64,000 nt of DNA, from contig JACGCK010000010.1 of the NCBI GenBank assembly GCA_014925825.1, positions 434,001 through 498,000 on the forward strand, written 5' to 3'. Below are positions 45,062 through 56,905 of the stretch, in pieces. Numbering within the stretch: the stretch's first letter is position 1; every line of letters starts with the position of its first letter. Made by a program: the position numbers and the translations under genes. The notes below the pieces were generated by a model. That model saw only the letters and a list, made by a program, of their open reading frames with translations, ran no database searches and was not told where the DNA came from. The DNA comes from Pholiota molesta. Lineage: Eukaryota; Basidiomycota; Agaricomycetes; Agaricales; Strophariaceae.

Positions 45062-46843
45062 TCAATGCCCATCTCGGATGCTAACGTCACGATATACCCC
45101 ACCGTTCCAATCCTGAACTCTCCTTTCACCGATGAGAGAGAACGTAGAAGACTTCGTTCCCACAAATCCGACCGCACGGCTCTGAATAACGGTATCCAGC
45201 AGTGGAGGATACCACTCTCCGTGACGCTCTACAGTGGCCTCTTCTGTGTGATTGACGAAAACCCAGCCCTGGGCTTTCACGTCATTCCAGAACGTTGGCG
45301 AGGTTTCATCTGCGAGTGCTTGAAGATAAGTCATTTACATGAAAGCGGAGATGGTAATGACCTACCCGACATCACGATGATACTGGAGACTGAGATCTGA
45401 CGCTTTATGAGAAGTTCTGCTTTAACTTCCTCGACGCGATTCTGATAGACAGAGAGCGGAGGAAAACAATCAACGATATCCTGTGGTGGAGAGGTATGTG
45501 AATGCGGTTTGCACTGCCCACTGAAATCGCCGCGTCGAATGTGTATTGCAATAAACTGACAGTAAAATTAGCCAATTTTCAAAAATCATTTGATGGAACG
45601 ACGCCATACGTAGGGTAACTGTTCGCGGTCAGCGAGTCCAAATGCTCGGACCATATACGAATATGCAAGGTTTTCCACTGCCTGCGTGAAGCGCAAATTC
45701 TTGCCTATCGTATGCCATGCAGGAGACCAGGACTGCTCCCACTCAAACGCTTTCACACCAGATGACGCATAATACAGCGAGTCGAAACAAGCCAAGTGCG
45801 CGTCAGGAGGAAGCGCGTGGCCTTCCGGCGAATGAGTTAGAACGGTAGTCTTCTCTGGACCGACGAAAGGATTGCGTGGATAGATCAGGGCGGCCAACTG
45901 TGGGAGAACGACATGCATTTCTTCCAAGATCGGAGTAGCAGTCGATAACCGGGCAAAAGACGGTACTCTTGTGTAGGAGACGTCGAGCCCGATGTGGTGA
46001 ACAGTATTCCCTGCAGTGACTGGTGATTTAGAGCTTTCTTTTATCGTGGTCCAGCACCCGAGCTGTTCAACTTCTGGGGTCGAATAGGGATCAGAGGAAT
46101 AGCGAGAAGGGAGGTCCTTGACGTCCCGCCAATCGAGGATGTCCATATTGAGTGTATGTCGCAGGAAATCCAAGTCAAATATGTCTCCAAACGGGATAAT
46201 TCCGGCGCTATTGGCTAATACACAGCAGTATCGTAGCAGCATCAATGGTAGATTTTTTGGGGTATGATGGGAGGATTAATCACATATATGGTGGGATGGA
46301 GCAAAGGGAGGGACAATAGGGACTCGATTGGTGAGTTTCCCGAGGTAAATCATGTTCGCCTGATAATATCGTAAGAACCTGTTGAGACCCTCGTGTGGGC
46401 ACGTACGAAGTTCATGACGGCGTTGGCTATTGGACGGTAGATATGGGGTCCCTCCTCTTTAAGTCTCCATTTGAAGCTAGGATGGAACAGTCGACATACT
46501 AAATCCAGCACTCGACCACCCAGTGATATAGTACGTATCATTTCGAAGATTATCTGTAACCGTAATCGCCTTCAGTGTTTGAAGGCATCTAGAGAGGGCA
46601 ATTCGAATACTTTCCTCTGAAACTTCTTGTAGGAATCCCGTTCAACACAGGCAGTCGGTGATCAACAGAGAGTGAAGGAGCAGGACATAGTCGTGAAAGT
46701 GTCGAGGGCACAATCTTGAGGCTCTTCAGAGAGTCCGTAAACGGAACAAGGTATCCTATACAGGCGGACAGTGCTGCTATCAGGAAGACCACTCGCAACA
46801 TCAGCACAGTGCGCCGCGAGAATCCACAGCCGCCCACAGCCAT
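45062..46843 (-). CDS. O-fucosyltransferase-like type II membrane protein (copy 2, altered first splice donor)
   Basis: Paralogue of the gene at 37549-39315. Exons after the first: 46553-46500, 46426-46407, 46359-46284, 46214-45610, 45555-45366 and 45309-45062. They have identical phases and no internal stop. The donor motif here is the canonical FIAIHIRRGDF, and VGFVGTKSSTFS is conserved. Exon 1 starts at 46843 (MAVGGCGFSRRT) and encodes the signal anchor. The donor used by copy 1 (AGAG followed by GTAAG) is GAAAG here, so the ancestral junction at 46615 has lost its GT. A GT nine bases upstream (46623, weak consensus GTTTCA) would keep the frame and give 470 aa. The gene may be functional through this shift or may be losing function. 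Confidence 0.75.
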
Positions 46844-47000
46844 GGTGGATTGCGTCAAAGGTGCGTAAAGGCGTGACAAGTGACAAAGGAGGGTATTAAT
46901 GAGTATTTATTAATAAGTATCTGAGTTGAGGTTCTTATAATAGTTACACGCAGGTTACACAAATCTACTAATAATCATGTACTCGTTCGCATTAATCAAT

Positions 47001-49178
47001 CTACTGTTTGAAGATGGCAGCAAAGTAGCGTCTAACGCCGTCCAACGATCCTAACCGTGCCCCGATCGTACCATCCGGACGAATGACATAGACTCCCCTG
47101 GTCGTATCGGCTTGCATATAGATAGCATGACCATGGCCATCTCGATCTTCTAGGATCATTGGAGTCTTCGCGTCATTCTGGACAGCACCCACGGTTCCTT
47201 TCTCGAGGATGACGACTATGCGAACGAGATCTGCGGGGTACGTATCTAGGCCGGGGAGAAGGGTGTGGAAATCGGTTTTGTTGGTGAATATGAGGAGAGT
47301 GTGATGAGTAGGGCTGAACAGGTCAAACAACCGAGTTTCGTTGACGGTTTCATTAGGCTGAGAACCAACCTTAACGAGGCCGGGAGCATCTGGTGCGCGA
47401 TCGCCGGCATATAACCCGAGCTTGGGATCTGCGTCATACGTCGATATCTTGGCGAATTCCGGTCCTTTGAGCTGCCTTTCTTCATCGAGGACAATAGAGC
47501 TCCATCGATAGTTGACTCCCAGTTGGTTGAGATGTCCAGATCGATCCCATCCGGTCTGACTACTAGATTCCGCGACTGTTGCTTCCAATATCTTTTCGGT
47601 TATCTGGAGCATTTGCGCGACGACCGGGAGGCGCTCCTCAGTGAACGTGTCCAGGAGGGATGCATCGGAATAACCTTTCATTACGAGCGCTAGCTTCCAT
47701 CCTAGGTTGAAGCCATCCTGAACACCGGTGTTCATTCCCTGACATCATCTGATTAATATACACGCTCATCCTAAAAAAGATATGATTACTTACCTGGCCA
47801 CCTGTCATACTGTGAACGTGTCCAGCATCTTAACAATTGAGACACATTTTGTAAGTACGAAGGCCACTAACGACGGGACATGGTTGTATTTACCTCCTAT
47901 CAAGAATGTTCGGCCTTTGCGGAATGTTTCAGCCATGCGAACGTTGATTCTTCAGGATCGGAGACGACGACATGAGTTCTTATTTTGGAGGTACGATAAA
48001 TTTGAAAAACATACCTGCCAGGAGAGAGATATAGTATTTCTCCCAAGGTGATCTCGTGGGCTCGCTCGCCGATATTTGCCCTGATGTAGTCCATAACGGC
48101 CTCATTACCCGTGTATAATTTGGTGTGTTCTTCTAGGTTAGGTGCGCCGATTACAAAATTGAAGACGCCAGCAATCTCCGTGGGGCGAAGACTAATTCTG
48201 TTGAACAATCATTATGTGTTAACGATAATAGAAACGCAACTTGGGATGGTAATCTTACATAGACTCCGCCATGTCGCCCCATAGGTGCCATCTCTAACAA
48301 AAATCTTGAGTACGTTGAAGAATCGAAGAACGATATATACTCACATCACTTTCCAACCCTTCGAGCCTGAAGTCGCCTGTGATGAAGCTATACGTGGTCG
48401 TCTCGCCGAGGAGCTTCAGGCCTAGTTCCCTTCGGACTGCACCTTTTGCACCGTCGGACCCGATAACCCAATCATAAGACTCTTCCTCCTTGATGGGTTC
48501 GACACTTTTGGCACCATCCAGATTATGTTTGAGCAGAGATACTTTGACATGGTCGTCGAACTGCTCGAGATGTTGCAGCTCAACGCCTAGTTCAACTTCA
48601 CATCCGGTCTTTGACAATTCCGCGCGGAGTATCTTGTCAAGGGTATCTTGTCCAAGAAGTAGCGGGTTTATCTTAGAACTGATGAGATTTGGCGCTGTGG
48701 ACGAATATCAAACACTTACATATGGGGTAGATGGCGTTGGCTCCAGCGTCGGCGCCATACGGAATTCCTTCAAAATTTCATGGCCCTCGGGCATTTTATA
48801 CATCCTGAGCACCGGTATATCGATCGAGCGAGAGGTGATTTGGGGAAGTATTCCGAGGAAGCTGAAGACCTCGAGAGAGCGGGGCTACATGAAAATACTA
48901 CGTGAATGTATCACAGTGCTATTAATAGAATGCCCACATACCATGATTCCAGCACCCCGTTGGCCTTTTCGGTGTTCAGTAGTCTTTTCGATGATGCGAA
49001 CTGGTATTCCATTGCGACGCAAAGTCAAGGCAAGAATGAGACCTGAAGGCCCAGCGCCGACCTGTAGATTGGATAACAAGGTGAGCGTAACATACACTTC
49101 GAAAATGCCTCCATCCGAGCCTGCGATTTAATTGACACGTACAATCAAGACTTTGGGGGAATCCGAAGCAGAAGGCAT
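47001..49178 (-). CDS. FAD-dependent aromatic monooxygenase, phenol hydroxylase-like
   Basis: Flavin monooxygenase of the PHBH/phenol-hydroxylase class that hydroxylates an aromatic substrate with NAD(P)H and O2. Nine exons, 49178-49143, 49061-48942, 48884-48720, 48671-48345, 48293-48259, 48197-48015, 47949-47894, 47828-47794 and 47738-47001, encode 564 aa. The FAD-binding GAGPSG motif is near residue 14, split from PKVLI by intron 1. The DG motif is VIGSDGAKGAVRREL, and the GD motif is GDAGHVHSMTGGQGMNTG near residue 308, followed by QDGFNLGWKLALV. The C-terminal 150 residues (GDRAPDAPGLV ... RPDGTIGARL) form the thioredoxin-like domain of this subgroup. No signal peptide. A TATA-like motif lies just upstream. 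Confidence 0.93.
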
Positions 49179-49227
49179 GTAGTTCAAGTTGTCTGAAGTT
49201 CTGTTGGTGATGAGCTTGCACGCCAGC

Positions 49228-49236
49228 AAGTTGGCT
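49228..49236 (-). promoter_or_regulatory. TATA box candidate of the FAD monooxygenase gene
   Basis: Reads TATAAAAAG on the minus strand, about 50 nt upstream of the start codon. Confidence 0.4.
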
Positions 49237-51057
49237 TTTTATACGTTTGGGCCAGCACTGGCAGATGCATGTGAGTCAGATGTGAGTGGGTAGAGGGACG
49301 ATGATGTGGGGACAAGGTGGTAATAGTGGAGAAAGTCGGGTCGGATAGATCAATGTCACAACCGCATGCACCTGCGCAGCCGCGTCAAGACGGCCAGCAT
49401 CACAGGCGCAGCTTGAGTGCAGCGCATCCTTTCGAAGCACCGTTGCACAAGATGTGTCAGGTCGAACTTCGTAATCCGATATCGGACGAGAAAAGACGAC
49501 TGGGTAATGACTCGAGTCTCGGATAGTAGAGATTTAAGAGAATACGGGACAGGGTAAATGTGCGTGCCCGTGCGTGCCCGTGCGTGGTGTGCGTGGTTGT
49601 GCGGGATTGAGATCAGGCGTTTGTGCGCACACCACGCACAAACGCCTGTGCGTGGCACGGTCACGCACGGTCACCACGCGCAGTTTCCCGCACATTTCCT
49701 GATGCCCAAAAAATACGGATAAGTATACGAATAATGGGGCAAGTCGAAACTTGCGCAAATTCGCAGATTTGGGGCGCAGGAGCAGACCAAAGCCGCGCTG
49801 CCTGACTAATCTATCTATAAGACTGGATTAATTCACTTATGGCATACATATCTAATCTTTAAAATCTACTTGACGACAAACTTGTGATTCCATTCACAAC
49901 AGTACAAGAATTTGGTGCAAGTTGAAGTTGAGCGCAGGCAGGCGCAAGTACCGCGCAAGTCGAACGCAGGCTCCGCAAGTCAAGCGCAAGCAGGCGCGAA
50001 CCAATTTCTGCTGCATTTTGGTAAGGCTTCGAGAATGTCAAGCATGGTAAGATCGCCGACTAACTGGTCCTTATGGAGGGATTGACGTCTTCTAAGCCTG
50101 CTGCTGCAACTTGGCTCCATCGTCGTCCCTAACCAAAGTACTACCCTCTCAAGCGGACTGCACTACTGGTAGCACTCGCACTCGCACATTGATAATTGAT
50201 TCACATGGGCTTCCGTGGCGCTTGCGATTGGGCGCATTGCCTTTGCCTATTTTTCGACACTTTCCCTCCAATAATTGTTCAAAGTCACTTCTCGTTCAGT
50301 TCTATTGCCCTTGAGTCCACCCGAATGCCAATTATATATGTTACCTTAAATTTGTATCTCTATATTTATATTTCGACTGTCTAAATCCCTTACAAAGGGT
50401 CTACTTAATATTACTGTCATCAAACAGCATAGTAGTCTCTTGTATGACATCCATTAGTAACAGCATGTCCTTGTTTCCATCATATCTCTCTAAGATTCCG
50501 GCGAATAGACACCCGACTCGTTGTTAAGCTCCAAGTTCATAGCATCTTGATGCCCATGTGAGTATGGGCAAACATCATTGCTACAGCTTTGAACTTTCCG
50601 AGACAGTAACAAGGTCGCTTCCACGAGAAAGATCAGGATCAGTCTTCCATGAAATATGAGTCGGTCGTCGTAGACCGCAGCAAAACAGCCTCTTCATTAG
50701 AACCTGTGAATTTGATTTGATAGGAATATTTCTTCCCGAGGTATTTTGTTCGTTGGCTTTGGTCGCCTTGTAATTATTTGATAAGGCTTTTTGATATCTT
50801 TTTTCCATGATTGTTTTGATTTTGGCTGTTCATACAAGAGTTTTTTTTTTTTCTTCTCTTTGTATTGACACCGACATTCTCTGATGATTCAACTTGACGA
50901 TCATGGACTTAGACACGGAACAGTGAATACCCATCATCCTAGCATCGGACGCTGCACTGCCGGCACAATGCACGGAACACAAGTCTGCAATCTATTTTTA
51001 ATTAGGACTTCAGGTTTTCACATTCTGCGCTGTACACACACACTACATACTGGTACA
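49237..51057. other. Intergenic with hairpin and GCAAGT-rich tracts
   Basis: No gene is recognised. It contains GTGCGTGCCC direct repeats (about 49558-49585), a perfect hairpin at 49614-49648 and a tract near 49910-50000 with repeated GCGCAAG/GCAAGT words. The right part is AT-rich. Confidence 0.45.
49614..49648. repeat. Perfect 14-bp inverted repeat with 7-nt loop
   Basis: CAGGCGTTTGTGCG is followed by a 7-base spacer and its exact reverse complement. It is embedded in GTGCGTG-rich sequence. It could be a mobile-element end, a terminator-like RNA hairpin or a simple-repeat product. Confidence 0.85.
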
Positions 51058-53691
51058 TCAGGGTATTCTCCACATCGCGATGCCACTTCTATCAGCGTCG
51101 AGCTCTTTTTTAGCCTCCCTGCTATCCCTGCTTCTTATTGCCGCGGCAACCAGCAGAGTCACCGCATCTTTGAGCGTTTTCTTCGCACTCACTCCCTGAT
51201 CGTCGCCTTCACCGAGCCCACACCCGCTCCCACCCTTTGTTTTCTCCCCGTGTTCCGAGCCTACAGCCCCATCATCACCATTCGCACCGTCTCCATCCGT
51301 CGGCGCGCCTTCTTCGGCCAAAACTACCCGCTCCCAATCAACACACAAATCCAAAAATTCATACAACACATCCACCACGCCCTCGAACCTCCCGTCCTTA
51401 CTCCGGCCGCCCTCCTCCGCCGGCAGCTCCATGCCCCACAGCTGCTCGAGCGTCAGCCCGTCCCACGCGACCAGCGGTGCGCCGGTCTTCACGGGGACCA
51501 CCACCGCCGGGCACCCGTTGAGCAGGATATAGTTCATCACGCTCTCGGATGGGCGTGCGCTCGACGCCCAGAGCTTGCGGTGCGGCTTCAGGCCGACGAC
51601 GGTGAGCAGCAGGCGCCGCGGGGCGGGCGGCGGCGGGAGGGGCGTGAGCGCGGGCTCGGGGGACGGCGTGCGCGAGCGCGAGAAGACCGTGGAGAGCGTC
51701 GGGAGCGAGAGGGTGGTCATGTTCTTGCGCAGCTCGTCGAGTTTTGAGGGCTCGGGCTCGGTGGGCGGGCTTGGAGGTGGGGGCGCGCAGAGCTCGATGG
51801 AGGACGCGGATTCGGCGAGGAGGGTTTCGCCGATTCTGTAGTCGCCTGTGTTATATCGGGTCGAATATATCGCATATTTAGGTCGCTCAAAGTTAGCATT
51901 GGAGCGCCCATTATTAGCGCCGATGCTTGCGTACCTTGAAGAAAGGGTCCATGACAGAAAATAATATCGGGTTTCATACTTCTCGGGATGATAGGCCTAC
52001 GGGCGCTTGCAAAGAGGTAAGGGGAGAACCACCCTTTCTCGACGGCTAGGTAATCTTTGACAGCAGCGAAGAGAGATGGATCTCTGATGGCAAAGATATA
52101 TCTTAGTTTGTGTTTTTTGAAGGTTGATACTTTACTTACGAATGCAGCGAGCTCCGATAGAACCCAAGGGCCGCGTCCGACATCGTATGCTTATATTTGA
52201 GCGTAATCAAGAGGACCTTACACCCCGTCGTCTCCAATCTCTTTGAATGAATCGGCACGATACGCTTGATGGACTTGTCAAAGACCAGGTCGTTGGCGAG
52301 CTTCGTGCTGAGCTCAAAACCTGCGTGCATTCCGAGTTCGACGAAGATACTGTCGCCCAGCGTGGTGACAATTATGTCAGACATCGGGCCCATCCTGGGG
52401 GAGGATAAATGTCAGTGACATGTATATCACATAGATGATCGTAGGTGCAACAAGGAAAGCGTGCCCTGAAAGGCGGGGAGCGGAGGAGGGAAAGGGATCG
52501 GGAACCGTAATCAGGGTAGGGATCGGAATTGTAGATTGGCGCCGGTGTTGATCCACTATCTCAAAGATGGAAATCCAATGGGGAAAATAAATATAGAAAC
52601 AATAACAAGACCAACACGTACACTGGGGCAGCAATAGCTGCCATCCCTCCCTAACACGGACACCGAGTTTCCGGTTTAGTGGCTGAGACGAAGGAATCGA
52701 TACAACGGGTTACGGGTGGATGCTACTCACCGTAGCTGCTATCACCGTATGCACGGCAAGATCCCTAAACCGGATGCATGGTAGGAAGAGAGGCGAAGAG
52801 TCTCCCCACTAAATTCAAGGTTTGAGGTTTGATTCGGTGTCATCGGGAAGAAAAGAAACAACACAAAAAAAAGGTCGGCCTCAGAAACAGAAAGGGAACA
52901 GAACAAGATTTAAAAGATGGGAGCGGAGGTACTATCAAGGGCGGACTTGATTGAAACTGCCTCCGCGTAAGTACATAGTGCGAATGATCACTTACGGGAG
53001 AGAGGCAAACGACGTTCGTCCCTGCAGCACGCAGGGTTTCATACGAAGACATGACAATCCGGCCGGTCAACGACTATGCAAAGAAAAGACACACAATCGT
53101 CAGTACTAGTAAACAACATTTTTCATCACGTTTCGCAAGGCCGAAGAAAATCAGAAACTCAGCGAAACCATAATGAAACTCGAGGGCCTGAGGAGCAAAG
53201 TGTAATGATTGGAGTAAACATTGAATACCCAGATCAACATGGGCGGCAAAACGCCTGCGCTGCCGTGTCTATTTTAGAGCCAAGCCGAACGGGCCCGAGC
53301 CATCTGCAGCAAAATGACAGTTCGGAGGAGGTCCCGGAAACGTGGACGTTTCTGGCGCTCCGAGCTGCGATCCGATGGCTATACGCCCCCAGCTAAAGTG
53401 GGATAGATCACTGACATATACACTGAGTGTCTCTGAGTGTGTAGTGTAAGCATGATGCGGCGCTCAGTTATGCCATTCATAATCTGTATCGCGAGAGCTT
53501 GCCCCCCAGAGGCGGTCATGATGGTGATAGACTTGGCTGAGCCAGGGCAACTGAAAGGATATAACACTCACCCCAACGAGCTTGCGGACGATCCATGGCG
53601 CAGCCTTCTCCTCCTCGGAGCCGGACGCATCTTGCGAGTAGTTCTGGATGGAGCTGGGGTCTATCGGACCCAGCGCTGAGGGCTCTGACAT
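51058..53691 (-). CDS. Unidentified multi-exon fungal gene
   Basis: I do not recognise the family. Likely pieces on the minus strand: a first exon 53691-53572 (MSEPSALGPIDPSS ... WIVRKLVG, followed by a GTGAGT donor); an exon near 53055-52997 (SLTGRIVMSSYETL); an exon near 52390-52140 (DIIVTTLGDSIFVELG, later LVFDKSIKRIVP); an exon ending near 51913 with YETRYYFLSWTLLQ; and a last exon from about 51850 to 51058 containing GDYRIGETLLAES, a Pro/Ser-rich tract, then SVMNYILLNGCPAVVVPVK and an acidic region before the stop. Phases between the 52140 and 51913 segments could not be reconciled, so a small intron, a missed exon or a disruption remains possible. The last two segments are the most protein-like. 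Treat the span as approximate. Confidence 0.5.
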
Positions 53692-54956
53692 CGCTGCGAG
53701 TGTCAGGTAATCCTGATTATTGCACAAATAAGTAAAGGTAAAGGTGAAAAGGGACATGAATTGTACTGCGCGCGTTCCACACTTGGACTGACTGGGTTAA
53801 CTTTACTTGATATTTGAGGCTACAGCGATCGTGACTGGCGGAGTGTCCGAGGCTTGCACTAAGCGTTAGGGATTCCGGGATAGGCTGGGCAAAGCTGTTG
53901 GTCGACTTGGAACTTGGTGGCAGGGCAATGATAGAGGTGCAAGAGGAATAGCTCGGTCGGTGATGGCGGACTGATTTGCACACACTGACACCTCAGGGGA
54001 AGACGAAAAGTGTGATTAGGATCACCATGATCATGATGATTATCATCAGTACTATCAGTTATTTTTAGCTGCCCTCGCTTGTGTGTTCGCGACATATCCC
54101 TATAGGTCCATGAAGTAACAGCCTCCCAGAAACCGACTTGTGAACTAGACAGAATCGCAATGTCAGAAATTCAAGGATCAAAAGCCTATGCAACCTTTCC
54201 CACTGCGCCTGAGCGCCTGTGCACGGCCTGCAGATCTAATCTTTTGATACACTCCGTCTGGTGATCATCAATAATGCAGCTGCAAGACTTGCGCGCGCGG
54301 TTCTTCAACATTTTTCGCCTACGTGTAGTACCAGTTTGCTGTAGTGAATTCGAAACTATAGAGTTTTTGATTAAGTAGCTCTCAACGCAGATACAATTAT
54401 AGAATTCTACAACGCGCTCGAGCTGCTTAGATCTGTCATATCTGCGGCAACATCATATGTTTTCACTAGATCGACTCATCATCAAAGCTCGTGAATATCG
54501 GAGTGTGACACCATTAACTTCACTTTGTGCATTTGCGATCTGAACATCTGTCTGCACTTCAATTACACAATATTTCAGATGTACCAGGATGTACCAGACA
54601 AGAGAAAGAAGAGAAAAAATATTTCTCGATCAATGTATATTCCACAACGCAATTCAAAAAAAAAACTACACAATCCCTATCCACTGAAGGCGTTGAGGCC
54701 TTGCTCGCACTGCACCACACCAAGAAGCCGCGCCTGCCACGCACCAACATAATCAGCACATGGCACTCCTCGACCTCCCGGCTGCATGAGCCGATGTCCC
54801 TGCCTACTGCCCTCCCCCCCCGAGAGCATTAAATTAAAGACTCTGTTGAACGAATCACGAAACATCCACGCGGTAGGACGTTGAAGATCCCATTCTCCCG
54901 TCTAGTTGGCGAGGGCTCGTTGAGGCCGTCGATAGTTACGGGCATTCGCCGTACAC
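53692..54956. other. Intergenic between the unidentified gene and SAHH
   Basis: Holds the promoter side of the unidentified gene and the 3' side of the SAHH gene. No other gene was seen; an A-rich run lies at about 54657-54666. Confidence 0.4.
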
Positions 54957-56905
54957 TTAGTAGCGGTAATGGTCCTGGTTAGGGAAAATTATTGATGTGA
55001 GATGGCGGTCTGGTGAAGAGAAATAGGGGATACGTACGGGCTTGTAAGGTCCCTGGACGGGGATGTCCAGGTACTTGGATTGGGTGGACGAGAGGACGGT
55101 CAACTTGACGTTGAGCTGAGCGAGATGGGCGCGCGCGACCTCCTCGTCGAGCTCCTTGGGAAGCATGTGGACGCCGAGAGGGAACTTCTCAGGGGTGGTC
55201 CAGAGGGCGATCTGGGCAAGGACCTGGTTGGCGAACGAGCACGACATCACGAAGGAAGGGTGGCCAGTGGCACAGCTGTCAACAGAAAATATCAGCATCC
55301 AACAGGCAAAGAGAGGATGTAGAAATTTGCGCACCCCAAGTTGACGAGACGACCCTCAGCGAGGAGGATGATGTGACGGCCGCTGGGCATGGTGTAGCGG
55401 TCGACCTGGGGCTTGACGTTGGAAACAGAGACAGCGTTTTGCTTGAGCCAGGCAACGTCGATCTCAACGTCGAAGTGTCCAATGCTAAAAGTGAAACACA
55501 TTTAAATATAGCATGAAAGAGGAGAAAGTAAATTTGACAAACTTGGACACAATGGCATCCTCGGGCATGACAGAGAAGTGCTGGCCAGTGATGATGTCAC
55601 GGTTACCAGTGGTGGTAACAAAGACGTTGGCACGGGGAGCAGCGTCCTCCATGGTCGTGACTTCATAACCAGCCATGGCAGCCTGGAGAGCATTGATAGG
55701 ATCGATCTCAGTGATCAGAACACGGGCACCGTACGACTTGAGGGACTCGGCGCACTAGTTGGTCGAAGGTTATTAGATTCAGAGTTGAGGATTGACAGAT
55801 TGTGTATAGATGGACTTACGCCCTTTCCGACATCACCGAAACCTGCGACAACAGCGACCTTACCAGCAAGCATGACGTCGGTAGCACGCTTGATACCATC
55901 GACGAGGGACTCGCGGCATCCGTAGTAGTTGTCGAACTTGGACTTGGTGACAGAGTCGTTGACGTTGATAGCAGGGATCTTGAGCTTTCCGTCACGGAAG
56001 GCCTTGTAGAGGTGGTGGACACCAGTGGTAGTCTCCTCAGACACACCGCGGATTTCTGTTTAGATCGCATATTAGTTATCTTGCAATGGAATCTCAGACA
56101 AGATGTGAATTACCGGAGAGGTATTGGGGATATTTCTCATGGACGAGGTTAGTGAGATCACCTCCATCATCGAGGATCATGTTGAGGGCCTTTCCACCCT
56201 TGAAGCCAGCAATGGTCTGCTGAATACACCAGGTGTACTCCTCCTCGGTCTCGCCTTTCCAGGCAAAGACGGGAACACCGGTGGCAGCAATACTGTTACA
56301 GGTTTAGCCAGGCGATCTAGAAATCTTGGGGGAGTACTCACGCAGCAGCGGCATGATCTTGAGTAGAGAAGATGTTCTGGAAGAATATCTCAGTAAATGA
56401 GGTTGTCAATTGGGGGGAAAGATACATACGCAGGACGACCAAGTGACTTCAGCACCGAGGGCAGTCAAAGTCTCGATAAGGACGGCAGTCTGGATAGTCC
56501 TACAAGAACAAGGTTGTCAGGGAGAAGTAAAATGAAACTGATATTGTAGGCACGAACATGTGGAGGCATCCAGCGATACGAGCACCCTTCAGGGGCTGCG
56601 AAGGTCCATACTGTTATCAGAGAACAGGATCAGTAAATCGCCAACACGGTGATCGGTGCGGGGGAATATTGACCTTCTTCCTGAGGTACATGAGACCGGG
56701 CATTTCATTCTAAAGTCATGGAAATGATCAGGACGACGATAACAACTGGCGATGATGAACAAAGTGCTGCAGAACAGCTATTTTACCTCGGCGATTTCGA
56801 TCTCCTTGCGACCGAACGCAGCGAGAGAAACATCTGGAAAGAACTGTAAGTGCGATCCCCGTCTAATCGGTACCAGCGAGACTTGCCAGCGACTTTGTAA
56901 GACAT
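54957..56905 (-). CDS. SAH1: S-adenosyl-L-homocysteine hydrolase
   Basis: Cytosolic NAD-dependent enzyme that splits S-adenosylhomocysteine into adenosine and homocysteine, sustaining methylation reactions. About eleven exons encode a protein of about 430 aa, the family length. It begins [20 protein letters not shown], continues through [49 protein letters not shown] and [19 protein letters not shown], and includes the NAD loop [10 protein letters not shown]. It ends KPDHYRY, the invariant C-terminus with the catalytic-site Lys and Tyr. First exons: 56905-56887, 56833-56787, 56709-56674, 56610-56558 and 56499-56430. The first intron starts GCAAGT rather than GT, a rare but accepted GC-AG intron; no GT donor gives the right frame. 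Single copy and well conserved. Confidence 0.96.
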
